Part shown: positions 7,685 through 16,900 of the stretch, piece after piece | Layout of the letters: every line of letters begins with the position of its first letter | Position numbering within the stretch: the stretch's first letter is position 1 | Source: JANWHF01 sp036276235 | GTDB lineage: Bacteria; Planctomycetota; Phycisphaerae; Tepidisphaerales; Tepidisphaeraceae | Length of the DNA: 31,179 bases | Direction of reading: 5' to 3' | Assembly (NCBI GenBank): GCA_036276235.1 | Contig: DATBDZ010000217.1 | Span: forward strand, 1-31,179 | Notes under the pieces: model-generated | Told to the model about the DNA's origin: nothing | The model's input: the letters and a program-made list of their open reading frames with translations, nothing else | The model's database searches: none | Made by a program: the position numbers and the translations under genes

Positions 7685-7769
7685 GTCATGCTGAGCTGAG
7701 GTACTCCGAAGCATCTGGCTGAATTGCGCGAACGGTCCAAATGCTTCGGAGTACCTCGGTCAGCATGAC
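7685..7769. repeat. Long palindromic element, GTCATGCTGAG...GGTACTCCGAAGCAT family, copy 1
   Basis: The left arm starts GTCATGCTGAG and continues AGGTACTCCGAAGCATCTGG. The right arm has ATGCTTCGGAGTACCTCGG and ends CAGCATGAC. A second copy is at 28973-29047, and similarity extends about 30 bp to the left of both (CCCGATT, GAATTC, GCCGTCATG). The arms pair over more than 20 bp. It lies 3' of the sensor kinase gene and upstream of the SdpR-like operon. Confidence 0.85.
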
Positions 7770-7882
7770 GATGTGCTGTGGGGGCGGACAAATCGAAATC
7801 CGACAGCCGCGGTCTTCATCCAAAAAAGGGAGTTGTGGGTGCGGTTGGCTCTGCTTTGTCCTCGAGCGCGATGCCACTGGCT

Positions 7883-10117
7883 TCAGACCGTTGCGCCATC
7901 CACGGCGACTGCCGCATCCGTTTTCGCAAACAGCGTCTCCAGCAACTTCAGCAGATCCGGCAATTCCACCGGCTTGACTACATGTGCATCAAACCCCGCT
8001 TCGGTGGACCTTCGGCGATCTTCTTCCTGGCCCCAGCCGGTGAGGGCGATGATGATCGGCTGCGCGGGCCACTGCATCTGGCGAATGGCGCGGCAGGCGT
8101 CGTAGCCATTCAACTTTGGCAAACCGATATCGAGCAACACCGCGTCGGGAGCAAAACTTTGCACGCCCGCGAGTGCTTCTTCGCCATCCGTGGCGATTTG
8201 TGTTTCGTGGCCGGCGAGTTTCAGGAGCACGGCCATGCTGCGGGCCGCGTCGCGGTTGTCGTCCACCACCAGGATTCTTCGTCCGTGCCCGCTCGTTTTT
8301 GGAATCGATCCGCTGCGTGTCGGCGGCGCTTCGGGCGATTCGTCCGAAGCCGGCGCCAAGGCCGCCAGACGGATGACGAATTCACTGCCCCGCCCTTCTC
8401 CGTCGCTGTGGGCATTGACAGTTCCGCCATGTAGTTCGACCAAGCCTTTGACGAGCGAAAGCCCGATACCCAGGCCCCCTGCCGCGCGCTCGAGCGAACG
8501 CTCGGCTTGCGTGAAGAGATCGAACACTCTGGGCAGCATGTCTGGCGCGATGCCGATGCCGTTGTCTTTGACGCGAATCACCGCGTCCTGCCCGTCGCGC
8601 GCGGCACTGACATGAATCTGCCCGCCAGCATCCGTGTATTTGGAGGCGTTGTTGAGGAGATTGCCGATCGCCTGTTCCAGGCGAACTGGATCTGCATCGA
8701 TATTCAATGGCTCATCCGGCAGCTCGATCCGCAGCTCCTGGCTCTTATCGGCAAATGCGGTTCGCGTGGAATCCGCCGCCGCGCGGATCACCGCGGCAAC
8801 ATCCGTTTTCTGTCGGCGCAGCGAAAGCTTTCCGCGCGTGATGCGGCTGATGTCCATGAGATCATCGATGAGCCGCGCCATGTGCCGCACCTGGCGTTCC
8901 ATCATGGCGCGGGCGTCTTCCGCCAGCGCGGTATCGCTGCCGGCGCGTTTCAACGTCTCCAGTGCGTTTTGCACGGGCGCCAATGGATTGCGCAGCTCAT
9001 GGGCGAGCGTCGCGAGGAATTCGTCCTTGCGCCGATCGGCATCGCGAAGCGCTTCTTCGGCGCGTTTTCGCTCGGTGATGTCGATGCCGATGCCGACCTG
9101 CGATTGATCGGAAAGGCGGATGTTGGCCCACGATGTTTCGATGTCCCGCCCTTCGCGCGTGCGCATGCGGAAATCCATCCAACCCTGGCACGCCGCCATG
9201 AATTGCGCCGCCTGCTTGCGCTCCTCCGGGTTGGGGTAGCACTTTTCCATCAGTGCGCCATCGACGCCGTCCTGGGCGGTCCAGCCGGTCGTCTGCTGAA
9301 AAAACGGATTGAGTCGGATCTTTTTGGCCTCGGCTTCGTAGATCGTGAGCATCACCGGAATGCGATCGAAGATCGCCTGGAGCAACTCGCGCTCACGATG
9401 CAGCGTCTCTTCGGCGCGCTTGCGCTCGGTAATGTCCATGCAGACGCCGGTGACTCGCATCGGAGTTCCGCGATCGTCGCAGATGACGCGCCCGCGCGAT
9501 TCCACCCAGCGCAAATCGCCAGAAGCGGTCACCACGCGATACTCGATTTGATAATCGGATTTGCTGGCAATTGCGCCCTGAATCGCCGCCTGCAGCCGCG
9601 GCAGATCACCCGGATGAACATCCGAAAGCGCGGCTTCGCGCGTTCTCGTATCGGCGCCCGGCGCGCGGCCGCGAAGCCTCGCCAGGCTCGGCGACCAGAC
9701 AACGGCGTCGCTGGCCATCGTCCAATCGAATGTCCCCATTCCGCCGGCCTCGAGTGCGAGGCGAAGCGTCGTTTCGCTTTCGCGGAGAATCGAGATTGCC
9801 TTGAGCGTCCCCGCGCGAAGCCGGTTGGTCCATTCGATGATGGCGATGCCGAGCAAGCAGAGTGAAACAAACAAAATCAGCCCCGCCGTGGGGCTGCGCG
9901 TCGGCACAAACATCGTCGGCGTCGGCGATAATGCGCCGATCACCGCAAACGCGATCAGCGCAATCAATCCGCTCATTCCGCCGCAGAAAAATGCCGCTAC
10001 CAGAATCCAGGGCACGAACGGCAGATACGGCGCGTGAATCCCATAGACGCGCCAGAGTAAGGCGCGGGTGAGCAAACCCAGGCCGACGGCGAGAACTGCT
10101 CCCACCACCGCCCGCAA
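7883..10117 (-). CDS. Hybrid sensor histidine kinase (DUF4118-like TM, two PAS, HisKA, HATPase, REC)
   Basis: The product has 744 residues. Residues 1-100 hold about four membrane segments resembling the KdpD-type DUF4118 domain. Two PAS/PAC modules follow (about 110-230 and 245-350), each closing with DITERKRAEE. The HisKA domain has the phosphoacceptor His373 in FLATLAHELRNP. The ATPase domain has an N box (IGNLLNNASKY, 484-494), DNGIGI (518-523) and GGLGIGLSL (547-555). The receiver domain has D619/D620, phosphoacceptor Asp663 in LLDIGLP and Lys715 in VVKP, so all key residues are present. It senses at the membrane and would pass phosphate internally, then to an unknown partner. No cognate regulator is adjacent. 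The start is uncertain: TTG at 10117 has no clear ribosome binding site, and GTG codons lie just inside. Confidence 0.92.
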   Translation of the reverse strand: MRAVVGAVLAVGLGLLTRALLWRVYGIHAPYLPFVPWILVAAFFCGGMSGLIALIAFAVIGALSPTPTMFVPTRSPTAGLILFVSLCLLGIAIIEWTNRLRAGTLKAISILRESETTLRLALEAGGMGTFDWTMASDAVVWSPSLARLRGRAPGADTRTREAALSDVHPGDLPRLQAAIQGAIASKSDYQIEYRVVTASGDLRWVESRGRVICDDRGTPMRVTGVCMDITERKRAEETLHRERELLQAIFDRIPVMLTIYEAEAKKIRLNPFFQQTTGWTAQDGVDGALMEKCYPNPEERKQAAQFMAACQGWMDFRMRTREGRDIETSWANIRLSDQSQVGIGIDITERKRAEEALRDADRRKDEFLATLAHELRNPLAPVQNALETLKRAGSDTALAEDARAMMERQVRHMARLIDDLMDISRITRGKLSLRRQKTDVAAVIRAAADSTRTAFADKSQELRIELPDEPLNIDADPVRLEQAIGNLLNNASKYTDAGGQIHVSAARDGQDAVIRVKDNGIGIAPDMLPRVFDLFTQAERSLERAAGGLGIGLSLVKGLVELHGGTVNAHSDGEGRGSEFVIRLAALAPASDESPEAPPTRSGSIPKTSGHGRRILVVDDNRDAARSMAVLLKLAGHETQIATDGEEALAGVQSFAPDAVLLDIGLPKLNGYDACRAIRQMQWPAQPIIIALTGWGQEEDRRRSTEAGFDAHVVKPVELPDLLKLLETLFAKTDAAVAVDGATV

Positions 10118-10456
10118 CTTTTGATCACTGGATGATTGATCCGAGATTCCCAGAATGGCGGCTCCCTTCGCCCAATGCCGGTCACGATGCCTTCGTGATC
10201 GTCACCGCAGTTTTCCGATGAACGTCCTTTCAGTATGACGCAGAGCAACTAGATTTAAAACAGCAGAGGCCGCTTCGGCATTAGAATATGCGTGAGGCAA
10301 CGGCTGGATTTAGTGCCCAAACTTCTGTTCCGATGTACCGCGGGCGCAAACCGCAAAATGCAAACTGCCCGGTCCTTCTATACCTGTCTTCGTATGGTCG
10401 CTTCTTGATCGCTACGTTAGGATGATCCGCCGGTTCTGAAAAAATCGGAGGCTCTG
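10118..10456. other. Divergent intergenic region, 339 bp
   Basis: This gap lies between the sensor kinase (minus) and the secreted protein gene (plus). It contains the GGAGG (10447-10451) used by the plus-strand gene. I see no ORF, RNA gene or hairpin array. Promoters in both directions are expected but I could not assign boxes with confidence. Confidence 0.45.
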
Positions 10457-11392
10457 GTGACTTCATTGTGCAAGTGGTTTCGCGCGATCCTTCTGGCCGC
10501 AATCTGTTGCGGTCCGATGCAAACGCTCCGCGCCGCCCCGCCGACACCCGCGGAGCTGTCCGCCAGCGCCCCGCGGCTTTCCAGCGATGATGCTAAGGCC
10601 AAATCATTTCATGTGACCGGCCTGCTCGCGCCCGGGCAGGCGAAGCTCGCATTCGAGGTCACATGGCTCAAGGCCGGCCGCTACGCGATCCGCATCCTCG
10701 ACGCCGCCGATCAGACGCCGCTCTTTTGGATCGTTGACGGGCATGCGCTCTTTTACAGCCCGCTCGACGATGCGATCGAAGTCACCGACAACACGTCCGC
10801 CGATTTCCAGATCGACGGTGTCTCCGACAAGCTCAATTTCAACTTCGGATTTCGCGCCGGCTCACGCGCCAAGGTTCCCGAGTCAATTGTCATCGACATC
10901 AAGTCCATCCTCGCGATGGCGTCGTTAAATCCAGCCGTCAAACCTGTCGCGAACGGCGTTTTCGAGTTGAGCGGCGCGACGCCGCGCGGGAGCGTCTACC
11001 GCGCACTGGTTGATCCCGCCCGCTCGCCGGCCTTCAGCGAGTTAAAGATCTTTCCGAAGGAAGATCCGCTTCATCCCGCGTTCGCGCTCGACAAAATCGA
11101 GGCCAAGTTGCCCGTTGATCCGCAGGCTTTCCGCTTCCCCACGCGCCAATTGCTTGCAGCCCAGATGAAGGTGCAGGATTTCACCGAAGCCGACTCCAAG
11201 GCGACGATGAACAAGCTCGTGGTGTCGATCACCTATCGCTTCGCGATGCGCGATCCGACCGCGCGCGACCAATTGGAAAAGCAACTCGGCAAAATCGACT
11301 GGATCGCCGCCGTGCAAAAAGACGCCAAGGCGTCCGCTGCGTTGCGGCAGGCGATAAAGGATGCGCCTGTGGTCGCGGAGTCCGCGAGATAG
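10457..11392 (+). CDS. Secreted protein of unknown function
   Basis: The product has 311 residues and starts at a GTG with a strong GGAGG 5 bases upstream. The N-terminus MTSLCKWFRAILLAAICC and the following LRAAPPTPAE are a signal peptide, probably cleaved near LRA-AP. The mature protein alternates beta-rich segments (KLAFEVTWLKAGRYAIRILD; FWIVDGHALFYSPLDD) with a helical, charged C-terminal third. The outline loosely resembles lipoprotein-carrier-like or DUF2092-type folds, but I cannot assign a family and no catalytic motif is evident. The next gene on the same strand is separated by a palindromic element. Confidence 0.75.
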   Translation: MTSLCKWFRAILLAAICCGPMQTLRAAPPTPAELSASAPRLSSDDAKAKSFHVTGLLAPGQAKLAFEVTWLKAGRYAIRILDAADQTPLFWIVDGHALFYSPLDDAIEVTDNTSADFQIDGVSDKLNFNFGFRAGSRAKVPESIVIDIKSILAMASLNPAVKPVANGVFELSGATPRGSVYRALVDPARSPAFSELKIFPKEDPLHPAFALDKIEAKLPVDPQAFRFPTRQLLAAQMKVQDFTEADSKATMNKLVVSITYRFAMRDPTARDQLEKQLGKIDWIAAVQKDAKASAALRQAIKDAPVVAESAR

Positions 11393-11426
11393 CGGCTTTT
11401 CAGAATCCGCTGTTGGATCAGTGTGG

Positions 11427-11510
11427 GTGCCACAGGTCGGCGTAATCGCAGACCTGTGCGTTGCTGGTGCAGGAAAAGCACAGGTCTCGGAGTACCGCGA
11501 CCTGTGGCAC
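11427..11510. repeat. Palindromic element, GTGCCACAGGTCGGCGTA family, copy 1
   Basis: The left arm is 11427-11459 (GTGCCACAGGTCGGCGTAAT, then ending GACCTGTGC). The right arm is 11478-11510 (GCACAGGTCTCGGAGTACC, then ending GACCTGTGGCAC). The arms are reverse complements with a few mismatches. A second, more degenerate copy is at 28656-28738. The element occupies most of the gap between two co-directional genes. The right arm contains CGGAGTACC, also found in other hairpin families here. Confidence 0.85.
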
Positions 11511-11525
11511 CACTACAGAAATTCC

Positions 11526-12383
11526 ATGAGCGACGCCGACAACCCAATCCGCAACATCTCCGACACCGCCCGATGGGCGGCGGTCTATCGCGCCCGCGAA
11601 ACCGAACGCGCGGATGCCGTCTTTCTCGATCCGTTGGCCCGCAAGCTCGCCGGAGAGCGCGGCGAGCGGATCGCTTCCACGATGGCCTTCAGCGATCAGA
11701 ACGCCTGGTCCTGGATCGCACGCACCTATCTGTTCGACCAATACGTCGCGCAACAGGTCACGCATGGCACGGACATGGTGGTGAACCTCGGCGCTGGCTT
11801 GGATTCGCGACCGTATCGAATGAAGCTGCCGCCGACGCTCAAGTGGATCGAGGTCGATCTGCCGGAAATCCTGGAGTACAAGCGCGAAATCTTGCGCGAT
11901 GAAAAGCCGGCGTGCGTCGTCGAGCGGATTTCGATCGATCTGTCCAACGAAAGCTGCCGCCGCTCGCTCTTCGCGGATTTGGGCGGCAGGGCGCGTAACG
12001 CGCTGATCATCACCGAAGGTTTCATCACGTATCTGTCGGCGGACCAAGTCGCGCAGCTCGCCAAAGACCTGGCCGCTGCAGCGGGGTTCACGCACTGGGT
12101 GCTCGATCTGGCGTCGCCCGGTTTGCTGGAGCTTTTGCAGAAGAACATGAATCAGCAACTGGAGCAGAGCGGCTCCAGGCTGCAATTCGGCCCGGCCGAA
12201 GGCCCCGGATTCTTCCAACCACACGGCTGGAAGCCCGTCGGCGTACGGTCACTCTTGAAAACCGCCGCCAGTCTCAAAAGGCTCTCGCTGAAGATGCGGC
12301 TGATCTCCCTGCTCCCCGAATCCAAAGGCCGCCAGGGCAAACGCCCCTGGGCCGGCGTGTGTTTGCTCGCGCTGCAGACATGA
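11526..12383 (+). CDS. Class I SAM-dependent methyltransferase, leucine carboxyl methyltransferase (LCM/PPM1) family
   Basis: The product has 285 residues from the ATG at 11526. An upstream in-frame GTG at 11361 lies inside the previous gene and would read through the palindrome, so I rejected it. Residues 7-40 (PIRNISDTARWAAVYRARET, then AVFLDPLARKLAG) and the SAM site VVNLGAGLDSRPYRM (85-99) are the hallmarks of the LCM/TIGR00027 methyltransferase family. The next acidic residue, Asp111 in WIEVDLPEIL, and ITEGFITYL complete the core. Members carboxyl- or O-methylate diverse substrates, and the substrate here is unknown. No ribosome binding site precedes the start, because the palindrome ends 15 bp upstream. 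Confidence 0.88.
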   Translation: MSDADNPIRNISDTARWAAVYRARETERADAVFLDPLARKLAGERGERIASTMAFSDQNAWSWIARTYLFDQYVAQQVTHGTDMVVNLGAGLDSRPYRMKLPPTLKWIEVDLPEILEYKREILRDEKPACVVERISIDLSNESCRRSLFADLGGRARNALIITEGFITYLSADQVAQLAKDLAAAAGFTHWVLDLASPGLLELLQKNMNQQLEQSGSRLQFGPAEGPGFFQPHGWKPVGVRSLLKTAASLKRLSLKMRLISLLPESKGRQGKRPWAGVCLLALQT

Positions 12384-12462
12384 GACTTCCCGTGCGCCTT
12401 GCCCAAAATGCAATACAAAAACGAGGATGGAAGATGGAGGATCGAGGATGGCGATCTTCCGA

Positions 12463-12614
12463 TGACTTACATCAATTTCGGCGAGCTTTCCGCCGCGCGA
12501 CAGTCGCGCGGCTCGACCCGATTTTTCAGCAGCCATCAGGGTCCCGCGCGACTCCGCGCGACTCCTGGCGCGATTGCACTCAGTCGCGCAGCGGGCGGAA
12601 ATCGCCGTAAGTCA
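12463..12614. repeat. Long inverted repeat with TGACTTAC...GGCGA..TTTCCGCC arms
   Basis: The left arm (12463-12503) contains TGACTTAC, GGCGAGCTTTCCGCC and GCGCGAC. The right arm (12582-12614) reads GTCGCGCAGCGGGCGGAAAT, then CGCCGTAAGTCA, the imperfect reverse complement. The loop region contains an inner GCGCGACAGTCGCGC palindrome and two direct GCGCGACTCC copies. Confidence 0.6.
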
Positions 12615-12805
12615 ATTTTATTATCGACATCAAATTCATGCCGCCTCCGGTTCGAGCGCCCTGCTTTGAGTCTGTCGAAGAGCGCCTCCGTGCTCCGTGG
12701 GCGTGCTTCGTGGTCGCAGCTGAAACCGGCGATGTAACCTTTTGCACCTTTTGCATCAAATTTTGCACCAATCGGTTGCATCTGCGACGTTGCACGTTGC
12801 ATTGG

Positions 12806-12898
12806 AGGAAGTTTCCGGTTTCGGGTTTCAAGTTTCAGGTGAAGGGCGAAGCCACGGCCCACAACCTGAAACCCGAAACCAGAAACCAGAAACCCCTT
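12806..12898. repeat. Hairpin array of GGTTTC / GAAACC units
   Basis: The left half (about 12806-12846) carries GTTTCCGGTTTCGGGTTTCA and AGTTTCAGGT. The right half (about 12860-12898) carries ACCTGAAACCCGAAACCAGA and AACCAGAAACCCC. The halves are reverse complements built from 6-7 bp tandem words, the same layout as the arrays at 4819, 5610, 22521 and 29821. Confidence 0.7.
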
Positions 12899-13050
12899 CA
12901 TGAAACCTTTTGAAACGTTTTTTTAATCATTTCGTTGCATCTACACCGGTTGCATGTTTCATCGCATCCGCCGACGCCGGCTAGTGAGAGCCAGCGCACC
13001 ATCGCGCAACGTTTTGCGCACCATTTCCTTCGCATCACGGGCACTCTTCC

Positions 13051-13197
13051 CGTGGCACGGGTTTCCAACCCATGCGTCCTGGTACTCCAGGACATTGGCC
13101 GGTACCCCGGCCAAATCAGCAAGAGCGCAGCGCAGTAACCCTTGAGACAAACAATGCCCCGGTGTACCGCGGCCATGGGTTGAAAACCCATGCCACG
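13051..13197. repeat. Inverted repeat CGTGGCA.GGGTTT.CAACCCATG
   Basis: The left arm (13051-13077) reads CGTGGCACGGGTTTCCAACC then CATGCGT. The right arm (13171-13197) is the near-perfect reverse complement, containing ATGGGTTGAAAACCCATG and TGCCACG. The interior holds GGTACTCC (13081-13088) and GGCCGGTACCCCGGCC, again GTAC-centred. Confidence 0.75.
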
Positions 13198-13318
13198 AAA
13201 ATGCAGCCAAAAAGGGGTGCAAACAAAACCCATACATTATATATAGTGTCGGAGGAACCAGGAGCCAGGAGCTAACGAGCGGGCGTCAGCGATCAGAGGT
13301 CACAGGAAAAGTGAGGTC

Positions 13319-13440
13319 TTCACTATATAGCAAAATGTTTCCTTTTCCGGTTGTAACCTGCTGCGCCCGCATGAATTACAAATGATGACCCCTCTTTTCG
13401 ATTTCCCGCGCGATAAATACCCACCAACCAACGACTTGCG
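13319..13440. repeat. Diverged direct repeat, copy 1 (AT-rich)
   Basis: This pairs with 13525-13650. Shared words in the same order are CTATATAGCAAAA (copy 2 CTATAGAGCAAAA), GAATTACAAATGATGACCCC (copy 2 GAGTTACAAATCATGACCCC), ATAAATA-like, and ACTTGCG. The best block matches at about 22 of 26 positions. The function is unknown. Minus-strand ORFs cross it in different frames, so conservation looks nucleotide-level. Confidence 0.55.
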
Positions 13441-13524
13441 CACCTCGCTCTGAGCTCGCGCACACCCTCGGCGAAGAAAAATCTTCAGATTGCAGATTTT
13501 TTTTATCCGCGTCCAAAACATGCT

Positions 13525-13650
13525 TCTCTACTATAGAGCAAAAAGTTATCATTTTGTTCCATAACTGCCCGCCGGCGCACGAGTTACAAATCATGACCCC
13601 CTTGGCGATTTTTCGAGCTGTAAATATTTATCAATTCAGTACTTGCGACT
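13525..13650. repeat. Diverged direct repeat, copy 2 (AT-rich)
   Basis: This is the second copy of the repeat at 13319-13440, about 208 bp away and in the same orientation. It lies about 260 bp beyond the stop of the restriction-modification gene. A third, much weaker similarity (CATAACTTTTTGG on the minus strand near 13670) may mark a further decayed unit. Confidence 0.55.
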
Positions 13651-13912
13651 CTGTCGTAGTTGTGAGATCGACCAAAAAGTTATGAAAATCCAAAAATCTT
13701 TCGTCGCGCCGATCTTATTGCCCATACAGGGTTTACAGAAAAAGAATTTTCGGCGGTCGCGCATAAATCGCTGTGACTTTCTGTCTGTCAGCGCATTATT
13801 CTTTCGCCGCGTTCCTGATTGAGCCGCTGGAGGTTGGCCAGGACTTTGGCGTCGATGTTCGCCCCCCGCGCGGCAAGGGATGCTCGGGCGGAGGCGTTTA
13901 GGCAAACTCCTC

Positions 13913-16900
13913 CTACGCCACAAACCGTTCTTCTCCCACCAACCGCGCCTGTCCCAGCGCGGTGAGGGTTTCCAATAACTCTGAAATTCGATCCGACTTG
14001 GCGCCTTTGAACAGTCGGGCGACTTCCGCCGGCGTCGCGGGTTTCGTGCCCGCCGCCAGCGCGGCGCGGACGGCGTGCGCCTGCTCCGCCAGCGATTTGG
14101 GCCAGGGGAGCTTTTGGGTCTTCTTTGCCTTGCCCGGTTTTTCTTCCGCCACCAGTCCCAGCGAGCCCTGGGCAGCGGACGTGCCGCCGGGGTTTTGGAA
14201 TTCGGGGCGCAGCCAGCGGATGATTCCCCGCCGCTCCTCCTCGGCACGCTCCGCATTGAGCGCGACGAGGCGCTGAAGAATCTGCTCGTCGGGCAGATCG
14301 TGAGGCCAGCCGTACGCGTCGGCGGCCGCCGCGTCCAGGTCGTCATGGATTTGCCGCAGGACGGAGATGAGCCCCTGCTCATGCACCTGCCGATCCCACG
14401 CCGTCAGTTCCTCGCCGTGGCGAAGTTTTTCCAGCACGTTGTACATGTCGGTGATCGTCAGCGCGGGATGCAGCGCCTGCTGCCGCTTGCGATGCGCGTC
14501 GAGCGATTCGCCGAGTTCGCGGATGCGGGATTTTTGGGATGCGGTGCAGTCGGGGAAGGGGAAGGGATCGAACGTTCTTTCATGCTGATATCGCGGGCGG
14601 TCCTCAAGAGTGCCGCCGGTGCTCAGTGCCCACGTGCGGTGGATGCGAGAAGAGAAGACACCGAGGTGGTAAGCATCTGCGGTGACGATGGCGACCACCG
14701 TTGTGTCAACAATTGTGTTCGATTTGACGAATTGGAATGTGAAGAATTTCGCGGTGCGTGGGACAGCAATAAATCGGTGGAGGTTCGACAGTGCTCTTCG
14801 GAGTGCGGGTATCGGTCGAGTGAAGAGCCACCAATTCCGCCTGCGCTCGGGAACGGGATTTTGATCTCGCTCGGGCTTGACGCGTTCCAAAACCCACTGG
14901 TACAGGGACGGGTATTGCGCACGGACATCGTTCGCGGGGCGCGGATAAAAATCAATAATGCAGGAGTTGCGGCTTTGCTGCGCGAGGTCGCGGGCAGTCA
15001 AATACGGCTTGACCACTTCCTTAGCGTCGATGTCCGTCCCTACAGCCCTCGGCTCGTCTTCCTTTGATAAGATGAAACCTTGGCCGAGCGGATACATTCC
15101 CGTAAAAGCTAGGCCCTCATTCGCCTCAAGTGGCATCACTGCGGTTCGGTCGGCACCAGTCGTCAGATCCGCGTTGATCACGCCTGCGACGTCCGACAAC
15201 TCGACATCCACCGCGCCGTCTTCTCCTTCTCGCTCCGTTTCGATCGTTAAAACACGGCCCGGACGCGGCCCCCGTTGCCCCGCTGTGAGGGCGACACGGA
15301 CAGCGGCCCCATCGAGGCAGTCGACCCACGGATGGTCTGCAACCGCAAATATTATCGAGGCGCCAAGCGACAGGTTTCTTTCAACGACGCTGCGGTTGAA
15401 AGACTGCGTAATGCTGTTGGTGGTGATAAAGCCGAAGCGTTTCAGGTCACCGGCTATTGCGATTTCTGCACCGTGATTCCACCAGTACATCACGAAATCC
15501 GCTGATCCTCCAACTTCTTCGTGTGCATCGCGAAGAGCCGCGACATAGCCCTCGCCCAATGCGAGTTTCATCCGCTTATTCCCAATAAACGGCGGATTTC
15601 CCACTACATAATCCGCCTTCGGCCATTCGGCTTTTCGGGGATTCACGTATCGATACACGGGCACGCGCGCATTTTCGTCGGGGATTTCTTCGCCGGTGAC
15701 TGGCGAGATTTTCATCGTGTGGCCGTCCCAGCGGCTGACGGGTTTGCCGGAATCATCGGTTACCAGTTCCTTGCGATCGTACGCCAGCACGGCGTCCTGC
15801 TGTTTGATATTCTCAAACGCCTTGAGCAGCGGCTCGGCGGGCGCGTGGCCGAGCGTGCGAAGGTGCCATTTCAGATAGCCGATCCAGAGCACCAGCTCGG
15901 CGATGGCAACCGCGCGCGGGTTGACCTCCAAACCCAGGAACTGATGCGGATCGACCGTCAGCCCGCCGCGCTCAAGCAATTGCTGATCTTCTCCAAGCTG
16001 GCGAAGCTCTTCACGAACTTCGCCTTCCAGCTTCTTCATGTGCTCCATCGTGACATAGAGGAAGTTGGCCGACCCGCAGGCGGGATCGAGCACGATGGTG
16101 TTGCATAGCTCCGCCAGATATTCGCGGACGGCCTTGCGGGCCTCTTCAGGCTTACCCTGAAATTGCAGCGTAAACGCGGCGGCTTTGGCCGCGTCCCACT
16201 TCTCGCGCAACGGCTCGATCACCGTCGGCATCACCAGCCGCTCGACGTACGCGCGCGGCGTGTAATGCGCGCCGAGCTTATGCCGCTCGCGCGGCTCCAA
16301 TGCCCGCTCCAGCAATGTGCCGAAGATCGCCGGCTCGACATCCGACCAATCGCTTTCGCCCGCCTCGACCAGCAGATCAAGCTGGGCGGCATTCACCGCC
16401 AGCGCCTGGCATTCCTTGAAGAGCTTTCCGTTGAAGCGTTTGAGCTGTCGGCGCATCGCCGGGGAAAAGCCGCCCGAGTCCATCCGCGACCAGACATCCT
16501 GCACCATCGGCACGAAGCGATCGACGTGGCCCTTGAGGCTCTTGAGCAATTCCGTGAACGGCTCCTCGGCCGAGCGCTCGCGATCGATCAGCCCCACATC
16601 CTCGGCAAAGAAGGTGAAGAGGCATCGCATCAGAAACGAGGCGACAACTTCAGGATGATGGCCGGCGGCCTCGAAGCTCTTGGCGAGCCGCGCCAGCTTC
16701 TCGGCGATCTGCCGGGTAACCTTCGCGCTGTGCCGCGCCGGGTCGAGGCTCAGCGGATCGTTCCAAATCAGCGCCAGGCGCTTGCGCACTTCCGCATCGG
16801 CAAGCTGCTCCAGCAGAATGCGATAGCTCTGCACATCGGGAAAGGGCGTGTAGGTTTTCCCCAGCCGCGAGAAATCGGCATAGAGCTCGATGACATGCCC

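Larger units (their letters stand above)
12384..13912. other. Repeat-filled intergenic island, about 1.5 kb, no convincing gene
   Basis: This convergent gap lies between the methyltransferase and the restriction-modification gene. It begins with GGATGG/GAGGAT-type short repeats (12412-12462). It then holds three hairpin elements (listed separately), many scattered TTGCA words (12738-12800 and 12930-12965), and an AT-rich stretch (about 13210-13780) with two diverged direct repeats. Short ORFs exist but none has a credible protein. A small minus-strand segment near 13825-13900 could encode NIDAKVLANLQRLNQERGER. It resembles ILQRLVALNAERAEEE of the adjacent restriction enzyme and might be a decayed fragment, but this is weak. 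Confidence 0.6.

Noticed and set aside
8507..9865. A 452-residue plus-strand open frame opposite the sensor kinase
   Set aside because: It is antisense to conserved PAS, HisKA and ATPase motifs and is rich in Arg/His/Ala as expected of a GC-rich shadow frame.
10270..10440. Sigma-70-like promoter boxes before the secreted protein gene
   Set aside because: Candidate boxes (TTGATC, TATGGT) have wrong spacing, so none was reported.
13300..13594. Two small minus-strand ORFs with a similar ICNSC...TFC.IV pattern
   Set aside because: The pattern comes from the direct repeats; one ORF stops exactly where the other copy's frame continues, so frames are not conserved. Treated as a nucleotide repeat.
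13319..13650. Diversity-generating retroelement template/variable pair or retron
   Set aside because: Differences between the copies are not confined to adenines and no reverse transcriptase is in the window.
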